This document shows, one piece after another, positions 34,020 to 42,181 of a DNA stretch of 42,381 nt (its first letter is position 1; each line of letters opens with the position of its first letter). The position numbers were made by a program, and so were the translations under genes. Under the pieces are notes generated by a model, which saw nothing but the letters and a program-made list of their open reading frames with translations, did not search any database and was not told the origin of the DNA. Source of the DNA: CAXSEA01 sp964235675 (lineage in GTDB: Bacteria; Armatimonadota; Armatimonadia; Armatimonadales; Capsulimonadaceae); contig CAXSEA010000002.1 of assembly GCA_964235675.1 (NCBI GenBank), forward strand, positions 1-42,381. The letters are read 5' to 3'.

Positions 34020-34907
34020 CTACTTCGGTCTGCCGACAGCGTCAATTACGGCTTGCGGCTGCTCGCTTTGAATGAAGTGCCCGACGCCGCGAACTACGAT
34101 GCGCTTGTACTCGTCGCCGAAGTAGCTCTCCTGCCCCTCGCTTGACCCGACGAGACTTGCGCCGTCCAAGTCGCCATGGAGCACCGTGGTGGGAACGGTA
34201 ATCTTCGGAGTGGCCAGCCGCTTGGATTCCAGCGTATCGTAGCGGCTGTCGCCGGCGTCGTTGCGGTAGCGAAACCGGTAGGCAGAAATCGTGACATCCA
34301 CCCAATCGGGGTTGGTCCAATCCACGGCGGTCTCGTCAAACTCGGTTTCGTCGAATTTGCCGGGGGCCATCCAAGTCCGCCACAGCTCGCGGCAGATATC
34401 GCGCCCTTTATGCTTAAAAACCACTGGCGCTTGGTCGGTTTGCAGGAGCCATTGATACCAGTAGGCGCGCATTTGCTCGGTCGGCGATGCGGTGATCGAG
34501 CTGCTGGCTTTGTAGGGCACCGAAAGAGCGACAATACGGTCCACGCGCTCCGGCCAAAAGGCAGCGACATAATAAGTCGCGGTTCCGCCCCAGTCATGCC
34601 CGACCAGCGTGAATTTGGCGATTCCAAGCGCGTCGGCAAAGTTGATACAGTCTTGCGCAATCGCGGTGTACTGCCCGCTCCGCACCGTGCTATCGTCCAG
34701 GAAATGCGTCTGGCCGAAGCCGCGCAGAGTGGGGACATAGACATGCCACCCGGCGTCGGCCAGCGGGAGGGCGACTTTGTTCCAGGTTGCGGGACCGTAC
34801 GGCCAGCCATGCAGCAGGATGACCGGTTTCCCATCGGCGGGGCCGTACTCTAAATAGGCGACTTCGAGCAGATCAGTATTAATTGTTTTCAAAACGTTTT
34901 CCATCAT
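34020..34907 (-). CDS. Alpha/beta hydrolase, epoxide hydrolase/dehalogenase-like
   Basis: The 295-residue protein has the 'HGWP' oxyanion motif (33-36), the nucleophile elbow 'VGHDWGG' with Asp105 in place of Ser, and a C-terminal His in 'GVGHF' (His277). An Asp nucleophile is characteristic of soluble epoxide hydrolases and haloacetate/haloalkane dehalogenases. The lid contains Trp and Tyr residues. It probably detoxifies epoxides or halogenated compounds and fits the stress-type neighbourhood. It lies about 40 bases from the DJ-1 gene on the same strand and may be co-transcribed. Confidence 0.87.
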   Translation of the reverse strand: MMENVLKTINTDLLEVAYLEYGPADGKPVILLHGWPYGPATWNKVALPLADAGWHVYVPTLRGFGQTHFLDDSTVRSGQYTAIAQDCINFADALGIAKFTLVGHDWGGTATYYVAAFWPERVDRIVALSVPYKASSSITASPTEQMRAYWYQWLLQTDQAPVVFKHKGRDICRELWRTWMAPGKFDETEFDETAVDWTNPDWVDVTISAYRFRYRNDAGDSRYDTLESKRLATPKITVPTTVLHGDLDGASLVGSSEGQESYFGDEYKRIVVRGVGHFIQSEQPQAVIDAVGRPK

Positions 34908-34971
34908 AAACCTCGCAACTCAGACACTTAACAGTTAATTGCTCCGCTAAGACAGCTAGCGAACGAACTAC

Positions 34972-35307
34972 CTATAGAGCGCCGGCCATTTTGGAGCAGG
35001 AATCGGCGCACTTCTCGCAGGCTTCGGCGCAGGCGCGGCAGTGCTCGTCGTCGTGTTTTGCGCATTCTCCCGCGCAATCGCGGCAAACCTGGGCGCACAG
35101 GCCGCACATTTCGGGATGGTAGCCGCTGCCGCGCGCCATCAAACTGACACAAGTGGAGCAGACAGTCGCGCAATCGCGGCAAAGCTTGACGCACGCCTCA
35201 TGTCCAGCCTCCCCGAGACAATGCTCGGCGCAGCTTTCACAAGCGGCGAAGCAGGCGAGACAATTGTCAATACACTGCTGCATCTCTTCCGAACTCATTC
35301 CGACCAT
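34972..35307 (-). CDS. Four-helix-bundle copper-storage protein (Csp3-like)
   Basis: This 111-residue protein contains about 21 Cys arranged as CxxxC and CxxC pairs along four helices ('CIDNCLACFAACESCAEHC', 'CVKLCRDCATVCSTC', 'MCGLCAQVCRDCAGEC', 'CRACAEACEKCADSC'). This is the pattern of Csp proteins, which bind many Cu(I) ions in the core of the bundle. No signal peptide is present, so it is the cytosolic Csp3 type, sometimes annotated as DUF326 or a ferredoxin. I chose the Met at 35307, nine bases after AGGAG; another ATG three codons earlier is too close to that site. Confidence 0.88.
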   Translation of the reverse strand: MVGMSSEEMQQCIDNCLACFAACESCAEHCLGEAGHEACVKLCRDCATVCSTCVSLMARGSGYHPEMCGLCAQVCRDCAGECAKHDDEHCRACAEACEKCADSCSKMAGAL

Positions 35308-35623
35308 GGTCGACATCTCCTGAAGCCATCGGTCTTAATCACGCTCGCTGGGAGATCAAAACGCTCGGCTTATATTATTCACGCACGTTCCTACCCGTTC
35401 CAGCCACGGCGAAATCAACAACTATAATATGCCGGGGCTTGTCGGGCAAATCGACAGTCAGCAAAACGGACAAGTGGGTATCGTTAATTGCTACCGGCTG
35501 AGTAGAATTGTTTCCCCGGCTGTGACTGCCGGTGACAATCTCGAAGAAGATGAGCCAGTAACCAGCGAGTTCGCCCACCTTATCATCGAAGGAAAAATCG
35601 CACAGACGATAGAGACAAACATT
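35308..35623. other. Intergenic region between copper-storage and MBL-fold genes
   Basis: It should hold the promoters of two divergent genes. A TATAAT at 35423-35428 could serve the MBL-fold gene, but no good -35 box stands upstream of it. An open frame from 35429 runs into the MBL gene but lacks recognisable protein features. I see no RNA gene. Confidence 0.4.
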
Positions 35624-36493
35624 ATGGAGCAGCAAATTCCCCTTACTTCATCCGCGCGCGCCGACAACCCCCAAGCGGATACCGCTCGCCACGACGAGAC
35701 GCATGAAGTCGCCCCTGACTTAGCCTACCAGCGCTGCGTGATCGCCAACGTCGTATTCCATGGTCTAGCCGGAGCGGGCGACCGGCTGTGGGTGTTGATT
35801 GACGCGGGAATTCCCGGCATGGCGGGGCATATCGCCGAGGCCGCGAGCAAGCGGTTCGGCGACGGAGCGCGTCCGGCGGCGATCATCCTAACTCACGGCC
35901 ATTTCGATCATGTCGGCTCCCTGATCGAGCTTGCCGAGCGGTGGGATACGCCTGTATACGCGCATAATTTGGAGTTGCCTTACCTGGACGGCGCGGCGTC
36001 TTATCCGCCTCCCGATCCAAGTGTCGGCGGAGGATTGATGGCGTTAATCTCGCCGCTCTATCCGAAAGGGCCGATAGATGTTGGAGCGCGGCTCAAGCCC
36101 TTGCCGGACGACGGCTCCGTGCCGTTCATGCCGGGATGGCGCTGGCTGCATACGCCGGGGCATGCGCCGGGCCATATTTCGCTCTGGCGGGAAACAGACC
36201 GCGCGCTGATTGCCGGCGACGCTTTTGTCACGACCGCGCAGGAGTCTCTTTACGCGGTCACGACCCAGCGCCCGGAAATGCACGGCCCGCCGCAGTATTT
36301 CACCCCGGATTGGCCAAGCGCGAAGGCATCCGTGCAGCGGCTAGCCGCTTTGGAGCCGGAGATTGCCGTCACCGGGCACGGACGCGCGATGCAAGGCTCC
36401 GAGATGCGCACGGCTCTCCATGCGCTAGCGGAGAACTTCGACGAAGTCGCTGTGCCAAAGCACGGCAAGTACGTGCTTGACCCATCTGAGTAA
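35624..36493 (+). CDS. Metallo-beta-lactamase-fold hydrolase
   Basis: The 289-residue protein has the zinc motif 'THGHFDH' (His91, His93, Asp95, His96), a further His in 'WLHTPGHAPGHISLW', the bridging Asp in 'ALIAGDAFV' and a final His in 'VTGHGRAM'. All ligands of a dinuclear metal site are thus present. Relatives include glyoxalase II, persulfide dioxygenase and lactonases; which activity applies is not determinable. It lacks a signal peptide, so it is cytosolic. The ATG at 35624 is preferred over a longer frame from 35429. Confidence 0.87.
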   Translation: MEQQIPLTSSARADNPQADTARHDETHEVAPDLAYQRCVIANVVFHGLAGAGDRLWVLIDAGIPGMAGHIAEAASKRFGDGARPAAIILTHGHFDHVGSLIELAERWDTPVYAHNLELPYLDGAASYPPPDPSVGGGLMALISPLYPKGPIDVGARLKPLPDDGSVPFMPGWRWLHTPGHAPGHISLWRETDRALIAGDAFVTTAQESLYAVTTQRPEMHGPPQYFTPDWPSAKASVQRLAALEPEIAVTGHGRAMQGSEMRTALHALAENFDEVAVPKHGKYVLDPSE

Positions 36494-36585
36494 AGATGAA
36501 GCGAAATCAACGACGCGGTAGCGCTGATGACAAAACGGGAGCCTGCGATTGCACACTAATGCTTAGTGGCGTTTTTATCAGTTCG

Positions 36586-37542
36586 CTAAGGCTTGAGAGT
36601 GATCTTGCCCTGGGTTTTCCCGCTGACGACGGCTTCGTGGGCTTTGGACGCATCCGCTAGCGGGAATTGCGGCCCGACTTGCGGGACGAGAACCCGCGCT
36701 TCCAATGCGGCGACAAGCCCTTTGCCCATGGCAACGCTTTCTTCCCTGCTAATCTTTGAGATGCTCATCCCGCGTATGTCCAGCTCCGGCGCGAGCATGG
36801 CGCGAGGGTCGATCTCAATCGGGCCTCGGCTGCCGATTACGACCACGCGTCCACGTGGGGCAAGATTTTTCAGGTCGCTGGCGAGGTTCTTGTTTGCCAG
36901 CATCTCCAGAATTACTTCCGGCCCTTTGCCCTCGGGAATGCAGGCTTTAATCTGCTCCCAGTCGTCGTGCCCGAACGCGAAATGCGCTCCGGCGGCGAGC
37001 GCGTCCTGCTTGCCTTGGTCGTTGCCAGCCGTGCCGATGACTATCAGGCCCGCCGCTCGCGCCATTTGCACGGCTGAGATTCCGACGGTGCCGGTTGCGC
37101 CGTGGATCAACACCGTTTCGCCCGCCTTCACCTCGCCGCGCACGAACAAAGCCCGCCAAGCCGCCCCGCCCGGTGTGCCGACTGCCGCGCCCTGCTCGAA
37201 GCTGACATGCTCCGGGAGCGGGTGCGCCTGCCACGCTTCGCAGAGCGTCTTTTCGGCATAGGAGCCGCTGATATTGCCCCAGATATAAGCGCGCTCGCCT
37301 AGCTTGAACTCAGTGACGCCTTCACCCACCTGCTCGATCTCGCCGGCCGAATCCTGCCCCGGAGTTGCGGGCAAGCTCGGCAGTGTCGTGTACTGCCCGG
37401 CGCGGATGTAGGTATCAACTGGGTTGACGCCGATTGCGTAGTTGCGAACCACCACCTGCCCCGCGCCAGGTTTAGGGTCAGGCACGTCTTCGATTTTCAG
37501 CACGTCCGGGCCGCCGAACTCCCGCATAACGATTGCTTTCAT
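36586..37542 (-). CDS. Zeta-crystallin-type NADPH:quinone oxidoreductase
   Basis: The 318-residue medium-chain dehydrogenase/reductase begins 'MKAIVMREFGGPDVLKIEDV', has 'GVNPVDTYIRAGQY' and the nucleotide-binding motif 'VLIHGATGTVGISAVQMARA', and lacks the zinc ligands of alcohol dehydrogenases. Such enzymes reduce quinones or other enones with NADPH. The ATG at 37542 lies five bases beyond the stop codon of the sorbosone dehydrogenase gene, so the two form an operon and a longer frame starting at 37584 is unlikely. Confidence 0.92.
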   Translation of the reverse strand: MKAIVMREFGGPDVLKIEDVPDPKPGAGQVVVRNYAIGVNPVDTYIRAGQYTTLPSLPATPGQDSAGEIEQVGEGVTEFKLGERAYIWGNISGSYAEKTLCEAWQAHPLPEHVSFEQGAAVGTPGGAAWRALFVRGEVKAGETVLIHGATGTVGISAVQMARAAGLIVIGTAGNDQGKQDALAAGAHFAFGHDDWEQIKACIPEGKGPEVILEMLANKNLASDLKNLAPRGRVVVIGSRGPIEIDPRAMLAPELDIRGMSISKISREESVAMGKGLVAALEARVLVPQVGPQFPLADASKAHEAVVSGKTQGKITLKP

Positions 37543-37547
37543 GCCGT

Positions 37548-38879
37548 TTACGCCTTCCCCTCGCCCGTATGCGTGACGCGCCAAATAACGTTGCCGCCAT
37601 CATCGCTGATCAGCAGCGAGCCGTCTTTCATAAACGTCGCCGAGACCGGCCGTCCAAAAACAGGCCCATCCGGGTGCAGTTTCCATCCCCAGACAAAATC
37701 CTGGTACGTGCCTTTGGCCGTTCCATCGGCGTTCATCGGAATGCGGACCACTTTGTAGCCGCTCGGGTCGGCGCGGTTCCAGGAGCCGTGCATGGCGACA
37801 AAGCCGTCGTTGTGGAACGATGCCGGAAACTCATGCCCCGTATCGAACTCGATAGAAAGCGCGGCGCAGTGCGGCTCCAGCAGGACGTCAGGCACAATCG
37901 CTTTCGATTCCAGCTCGGGCTTGCTGGGCATGCGCGGGTCGTGATGAGCGCCGGTATAGGAATACGGCCAGCCGTAAAAGCCGTCGGGCTTCACCGAGGT
38001 CGTGTAATCCGGCGGGACATGGCTGCCCAAACCGTCGCGCTCGTTGGTAGCCGCCCAAAGCGCGCCGTTGACGGGGTTGAACGTCAAGCCAACCGCATTG
38101 CGCAAGCCGGTCGCGTAAGGCTTGAAGTCGCTGCCGTCGGGGTTACAGGTCATGACGCAGGCGCGCGGCGGCTCTTCCTCGCCGACGTTTTCACGCGAGC
38201 CGACGCCGATATACAGCTTTTTGCTGTCCGGGCTGACGACAATCGTGCGAGTCCAGTGCTGGTTATAGCCGCCCGGAGTCAGCGCCTCGATTTTTGTCGC
38301 TTGATCGACTCCGACGCTGGATGTCGTCTGCCCATTTTTGTATGGGAAGCGGAATACCTCGTCCGTATCGGCGATGTAAACGTACTGCGGATTGGGGCCG
38401 AGCGGATAAAACGCGATACCGAACGGCTGGGACAAGCCTGTGACGAAATGGGTGATCGTCGGCTTGCCGCCACCAGGGTTGGGCCGAAGCACGGCGATGC
38501 GCCCCGCCGAGCTTTCCGACACGAACACGTCCCCGTTCGGAGCGACTTGAATCCAGCGCGGGTTCACCAAGCCGTCGGACCATTCGGCTACCTTAAAGCC
38601 GGGAAGCGTGTGCAAGGACGCGTCCGCGGGCCGGGGCACAATATCCTGGCCGTTGTTGACGGATGGGGTCGCGAAGGGAGCCGGCAAATCACCGGACGTA
38701 ATATGATGCGTACCCGGTTGATCGGTGGTGGACATCGCGTCGGCATCGGCGTGCGTAACCGCTCGCTGATGCTGGTTGCTGGATTGCGCGCAGGCACCCG
38801 CCAGCAACGCGAAAGCACCGCCTACGGCGACCGCCGCGCCAATAAGACGGCTTCGGGAGCGTGAAGTGAAAGAGTTCAT
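37548..38879 (-). CDS. Secreted sorbosone/PQQ-type sugar dehydrogenase
   Basis: The 443-residue protein belongs to the six-bladed beta-propeller family of L-sorbosone dehydrogenase and soluble PQQ-glucose dehydrogenase. Evidence is 'LPGFKVAEWSDGLVNPRWIQVAPNGDVFVSE', 'GLRNAVGLTFNP', 'LWAATNERDGLG', 'FYGWPYSY' and 'FHNDGFVAMHGSWNR'. The N-terminus has a hydrophobic stretch ending 'LLAGACAQSS', which looks like a lipoprotein signal although the lipobox is not ideal. It probably oxidises a sugar or aldehyde in the periplasm. I start it at 38879; sequence upstream to 38957 overlaps a hairpin. It is the first gene of an operon with the quinone oxidoreductase. Confidence 0.87.
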   Translation of the reverse strand: MNSFTSRSRSRLIGAAVAVGGAFALLAGACAQSSNQHQRAVTHADADAMSTTDQPGTHHITSGDLPAPFATPSVNNGQDIVPRPADASLHTLPGFKVAEWSDGLVNPRWIQVAPNGDVFVSESSAGRIAVLRPNPGGGKPTITHFVTGLSQPFGIAFYPLGPNPQYVYIADTDEVFRFPYKNGQTTSSVGVDQATKIEALTPGGYNQHWTRTIVVSPDSKKLYIGVGSRENVGEEEPPRACVMTCNPDGSDFKPYATGLRNAVGLTFNPVNGALWAATNERDGLGSHVPPDYTTSVKPDGFYGWPYSYTGAHHDPRMPSKPELESKAIVPDVLLEPHCAALSIEFDTGHEFPASFHNDGFVAMHGSWNRADPSGYKVVRIPMNADGTAKGTYQDFVWGWKLHPDGPVFGRPVSATFMKDGSLLISDDGGNVIWRVTHTGEGKA

Positions 38880-38919
38880 AAGCTGCCAGTGATCTGATAT
38901 AAAACTAAATAAATTCGCA

Positions 38920-38956
38920 TGCACTGGCCATACTGCCGCGCAGTATGGCCAGTGCA
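38920..38956. terminator. Hairpin between the SDR and sorbosone dehydrogenase genes
   Basis: Sixteen-base perfect arms (38920-38935 and 38941-38956) flank a five-base loop, immediately after the SDR stop codon on the minus strand. The following T content is modest, so it may attenuate rather than fully stop transcription. Confidence 0.6.
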
Positions 38957-38968
38957 AACAAAGGCTGT

Positions 38969-39841
38969 TTAACGGACGTTAACCGGGTCTTTGTTAATCG
39001 TGCCGTCTTGGGAATGCTTCAGGTTCAGCTCGCCTTTGGGCTCTTTCTTGAACCGCTTGTCCGCTTGCAACCCGGCGGGGCCATGCGCGATTGAGATGCC
39101 GCCATCGGCGAAGAACAGCGCGCCGGTAACATAGCTGGCCTCATCGGAGGCGAGGAACGCGTAGACGTTCGCCATCTCTTCCGGCGTGCCGCGTCGGCCC
39201 ATCAGCGTGCTGCTGATCGCCAGCGATTCCATCTGCTTGTCCATCGCGCCCTCACCCGCATGAGTCATCTCCGTATCAATCGGTCCGGGGCAGACACAGT
39301 TCGCGCGGACGCCGTGCGCCGCTTGCTCGGAAGCGACCCCGCGCATGAACGCATGGACGAACCCCTTGGTGGCGCCATATACGGTGTTGTACGGCTCGCC
39401 CAGCTCGCCCGCCTCGGAGCCAGCGTAGACAATATTGCCCTGCGACTTTTGCAAGTAAGGAACAGCGTATTTGGTCATAAAAAACGCGGACAGAGTATTC
39501 ATTTTGATCGTCTGCTCGGCTTTATCGACCGGATATTGGTCGATCTCGCCTACAGCTAGGAATACGCCCGCGTTATTGATGAGAATGTCTACATGTCCGT
39601 ATTTATCGACACAGGCTTGCACTGCCCCGCGCGCCGCCATGTCGTCGCTGACGTCGCCTTGGTAAGCGACAGCCGCGCCGCCGCGCTTGTTGACTTCACG
39701 GGCGACATCGTCCACCGGGTCGCCCGGCAGGCCCACCAGCAAGAGCTTCGCGCCTTCCAAAGCGAACTTGTGGGCGATTGCCTCACCGATGCCGGCCCCG
39801 GCACCAGTTACGATAGCCACTTTATTCTCTAAGCGTCCCAT
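38969..39841 (-). CDS. Short-chain dehydrogenase/reductase with C-terminal tail
   Basis: The 290-residue classical SDR has the cofactor motif TGAGAGIG (12-19), 'NNAG' (89-92), the catalytic Ser142, and 'YGATK' (Tyr155, Lys159), then 'VCPGPIDTEM' and 'VTGALFFADGG'. The normal fold ends near residue 255; the remaining charged tail ('DKRFKKEPKGELNLKHSQDG') is unusual. The substrate is unknown; glucose-1-dehydrogenase-like and general-stress SDRs are the nearest groups. It lies upstream of the sorbosone dehydrogenase on the same strand. Confidence 0.9.
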   Translation of the reverse strand: MGRLENKVAIVTGAGAGIGEAIAHKFALEGAKLLLVGLPGDPVDDVAREVNKRGGAAVAYQGDVSDDMAARGAVQACVDKYGHVDILINNAGVFLAVGEIDQYPVDKAEQTIKMNTLSAFFMTKYAVPYLQKSQGNIVYAGSEAGELGEPYNTVYGATKGFVHAFMRGVASEQAAHGVRANCVCPGPIDTEMTHAGEGAMDKQMESLAISSTLMGRRGTPEEMANVYAFLASDEASYVTGALFFADGGISIAHGPAGLQADKRFKKEPKGELNLKHSQDGTINKDPVNVR

Positions 39842-40055
39842 ATCCTTTTTCCTTTAGCCAAATTTTGAATGCCTTGCCAAGACCACGCGTCAGGTTCGGC
39901 AACAAGAAGAGATATATGCCAATGCGGGCGGAATCAAACCAGCAATTCTCGTGTGGTCATTAGTTTGCATCGCGGGACGGATGTCGCCAGACGCTTCCAG
40001 CAGCCCGGCAGTCCCACCGTAGCAAAGGCCTGTCGATCAGCAGCGTTCCACTTCG

Positions 40056-40598
40056 CTAGAGCACCCGCACGAACGCGTTTCCAGGAACGCGCTTCGCCAG
40101 CTTCTTGATTTCCAGCATGGTCAGGGCGGCAACCACGGCGGACAAAGCCAGGCGGCTCGTCTCGGCGAGATAATCCACATGGCTGCATTCCAGCGAGAGC
40201 AGCTCAAGGATGCAGCGCTCGTCGGGCGGCAGGTTGAGGCTTGCGGCAGGGACGCTTATCAGCGGCGCAGCAGCGGGCTTCGGAGCGTTTGACGGCTGCG
40301 ATGCCGGTCGCCGGTTTTTGGCGCGGAACGGCTCAACCGGGTCGGCGGTAAGCTGCAATATTCCCAGTTCCTGCAGAATATCGGCGGGCGATTGAGTCAA
40401 TTTGGCCCCCTCTTGAATCAATCGGTGGCAGCCCGAGGAGCGTCCGGATTCAATCGAGCCGGGAATGGCGAACACTTCCCGGCCTGCGGACGCGGCGTCG
40501 CTCGCCGTGATCATCGCGCCGCTGGTCACGTCGCTTTCGATTACCAAAGTGCCCAATGCTAAACCGGCGATCAAGCGATTGCGACCCAGTAATGTCAA
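40056..40598 (-). pseudogene. dprA: 3' half of dprA (DNA-processing protein A), truncated
   Basis: DprA loads RecA onto incoming single strands in natural transformation. Only its C-terminal half remains: 'RNRLIAGLALGTLVIESD', 'SGAMITA', 'GREVFAIPGSIESG', 'SGCHRLIQEGAKLTQ', then the linker and winged-helix C-terminal domain ('LPPDERCILELLSLE'). The normal N-terminal part and the start of the Rossmann fold are absent, and an in-frame stop (TAG at 40622) lies just beyond the break. Homology begins at about 40588. Sequence to the right is low-GC and unrelated, so an inserted element has cut the gene; the 5' half should lie beyond the window. Confidence 0.85.
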
Positions 40599-40620
40599 GG
40601 TACTGTGTAGTAGTTTTGAC
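40594..40620. other. Candidate attachment site (imperfect dyad) at the dprA junction
   Basis: The 27 bases have GTCAA at one end and TTGAC at the other, with TACT and AGTA placed symmetrically inside around GTGT. Its position is exactly where dprA homology ends. Such imperfect dyads are typical of recombinase crossover sites. No duplicate copy can be sought within the window. Confidence 0.4.
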
Positions 40621-40768
40621 TAGAGTGTTATGGTCTGGTTCCACTAATCCAAAGACCCTTTACATGGGTGAGCTAGCACCTTCAGCTAAGACAGGCTCCG
40701 ATTTAACAACAAACATTACTCATAGTATCAGAGTGCTGGCATTCCCTTATGGGAAGATTGTACAGATA

Positions 40769-40802
40769 ACCGCCAAATCGCTCTATGCGGCGGTTTGGCG
40801 GT
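40769..40802. terminator. Hairpin after the RepA-like ATPase gene
   Basis: ACCGCCAAA (40769-40777) pairs with TTTGGCGGT (40794-40802). It lies 26 bases past the ATPase stop codon (minus strand). There is no T-run, so termination is only possible. Confidence 0.4.
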
Positions 40803-40827
40803 TTGGCCATTTGCTTTGTGGCGCTCC

Positions 40828-41853
40828 CTACTCGGGAGATGGCTCTTGATCGTGGTCTCCGCGCAGCCAGTAATAAAATCCCTTGCCGCGCTTCTCGCAG
40901 CCAATGATCTCGTCAGCGTGCAAGCGGGCCAGCACGTCTTCAAACAATTCCTTGTCGCGGCCTGAGTTCCCGAGTTCATTGGCCATCGCCGTCTTCGTCA
41001 TTACCTCACAATCCGCGAGCAAGTGCAAAACGCCAGAGCGCATCTTTGCCGCTTTTTCGTCGCGCTTGGACGCAGTCATCTGCAGATCAGTTTCTAGCTG
41101 CTCAGATCCGTCGAGGACCAACCGCCCTGATTCGTCACGTCCCACATGAACGATGCAGCCTGGCCAATACCCATTGGGTCCGATGGCGCGCGATTTCGTC
41201 GTCGCCATATTAAATGATGAGTTGTCGATCATGTCGAGGCGATAAACCGTATCGTAACCTGATTCAATCTCCGATGATCCACGGGCATTTTTACCTTTCT
41301 GCTGTCCGTGGTGAAGCATGACGACGGTCAGGCCAGCCATCGTGTAATCCTTGATTGCGCGGTTGACCTGCTTCATCGCGTTGGCATCGCTTTCGCGCAA
41401 GCGGTGGAGTCGCGTAAAGCTGTCCATTACAATAATCTTCACACCATAGTCGATGCAGTCCGCAATCATGGCCATCCGCGCCACATCGTCGGTGATCAAA
41501 AACCCGTTGTGGAGCGAGAAGTGGATTTGCGCGTCGTCAGGACCGCGTTTGGCGTGCATTGCGAGCAGGCGCTCATTGAGTACGTGATCGTTGTTGCCAT
41601 CTTCATCAACGTACATGATTGACTGGCGATCAAATTGGTGGGCTGCAAGCCATTTGCCGCCAGTAATAGCTGCGCGGGCGAGGTCCTGGATCAGGAGAGA
41701 CTTTCCGACTCCAGGTGCTGCGTAGATGAGGATTGATCCGCCCTCGACGATAATGCCAGGGATGATCCAAGAGGTGACTGCGCCGCTCTCAGCGCGAGCG
41801 AGCTGCTCTTCGAGCGTGGTGATGCGAAAACCAAGTGACTTAAGGCGATCCAT
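40828..41853 (-). CDS. RepA/RecA-like AAA ATPase (AAA_25 type) of a mobile element
   Basis: The 341-residue protein has Walker A 'AAPGVGKS' (45-52), Walker B 'VKIIVMDSFTRLHRLRE', and a 'VVMLHHGQQKGKNARGSSEIES' segment that matches the RSF1010 RepA-like hexameric helicases of plasmids and integrative elements. The C-terminal third looks like a winged helix ('TAMANELGNSGRDKELFEDVLARLHADE'). It probably supports replication of the element. AGGAGA precedes the ATG. Codon use is lower in GC than in the host genes. Confidence 0.85.
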   Translation of the reverse strand: MDRLKSLGFRITTLEEQLARAESGAVTSWIIPGIIVEGGSILIYAAPGVGKSLLIQDLARAAITGGKWLAAHQFDRQSIMYVDEDGNNDHVLNERLLAMHAKRGPDDAQIHFSLHNGFLITDDVARMAMIADCIDYGVKIIVMDSFTRLHRLRESDANAMKQVNRAIKDYTMAGLTVVMLHHGQQKGKNARGSSEIESGYDTVYRLDMIDNSSFNMATTKSRAIGPNGYWPGCIVHVGRDESGRLVLDGSEQLETDLQMTASKRDEKAAKMRSGVLHLLADCEVMTKTAMANELGNSGRDKELFEDVLARLHADEIIGCEKRGKGFYYWLRGDHDQEPSPE

Positions 41854-42181
41854 GCTGATTCTCCTAGACGTGTTAAGGCGTCAAGTGGCATCAGGCAAAT
41901 TGGCCCTAGAAACTTGTCAAAAATATGTTGGTTGTGAAACGCTTAAATTAGCGCTCCAGAATTAATTATACCCAGGCAAGGCTGCAGAATCCACAGATAT
42001 AGCGTCAGTAGATTTTACGGCGACGATTTCACTGCACTCGAAGATTTTACAATAAAATTGAGATCACGTACTTCGCAATTTATCCACAATCCTCCCGCTC
42101 TACCGCCCTCAAAACTTGATCCTTCGCTCCTAACAATTTCGCAACCGCAAACATGCGGATAGAAAAAAAGGATCAATTAAA
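41854..42181. other. AT-rich intergenic region with a DnaA box, possible replication origin
   Basis: It lies between two divergent genes. TTATCCACA at 42080-42088 matches the DnaA box consensus perfectly, and GAATCCACA at 41987-41995 matches seven of nine positions. The surroundings are AT-rich. Iterons are not apparent, so an origin is only suggested. Confidence 0.4.

Noticed and set aside
35429..35623. N-terminal extension of the MBL-fold protein
   Set aside because: The start would touch a TATAAT box directly and the 65 residues have no family match; the ATG at 35624 gives a normal protein.
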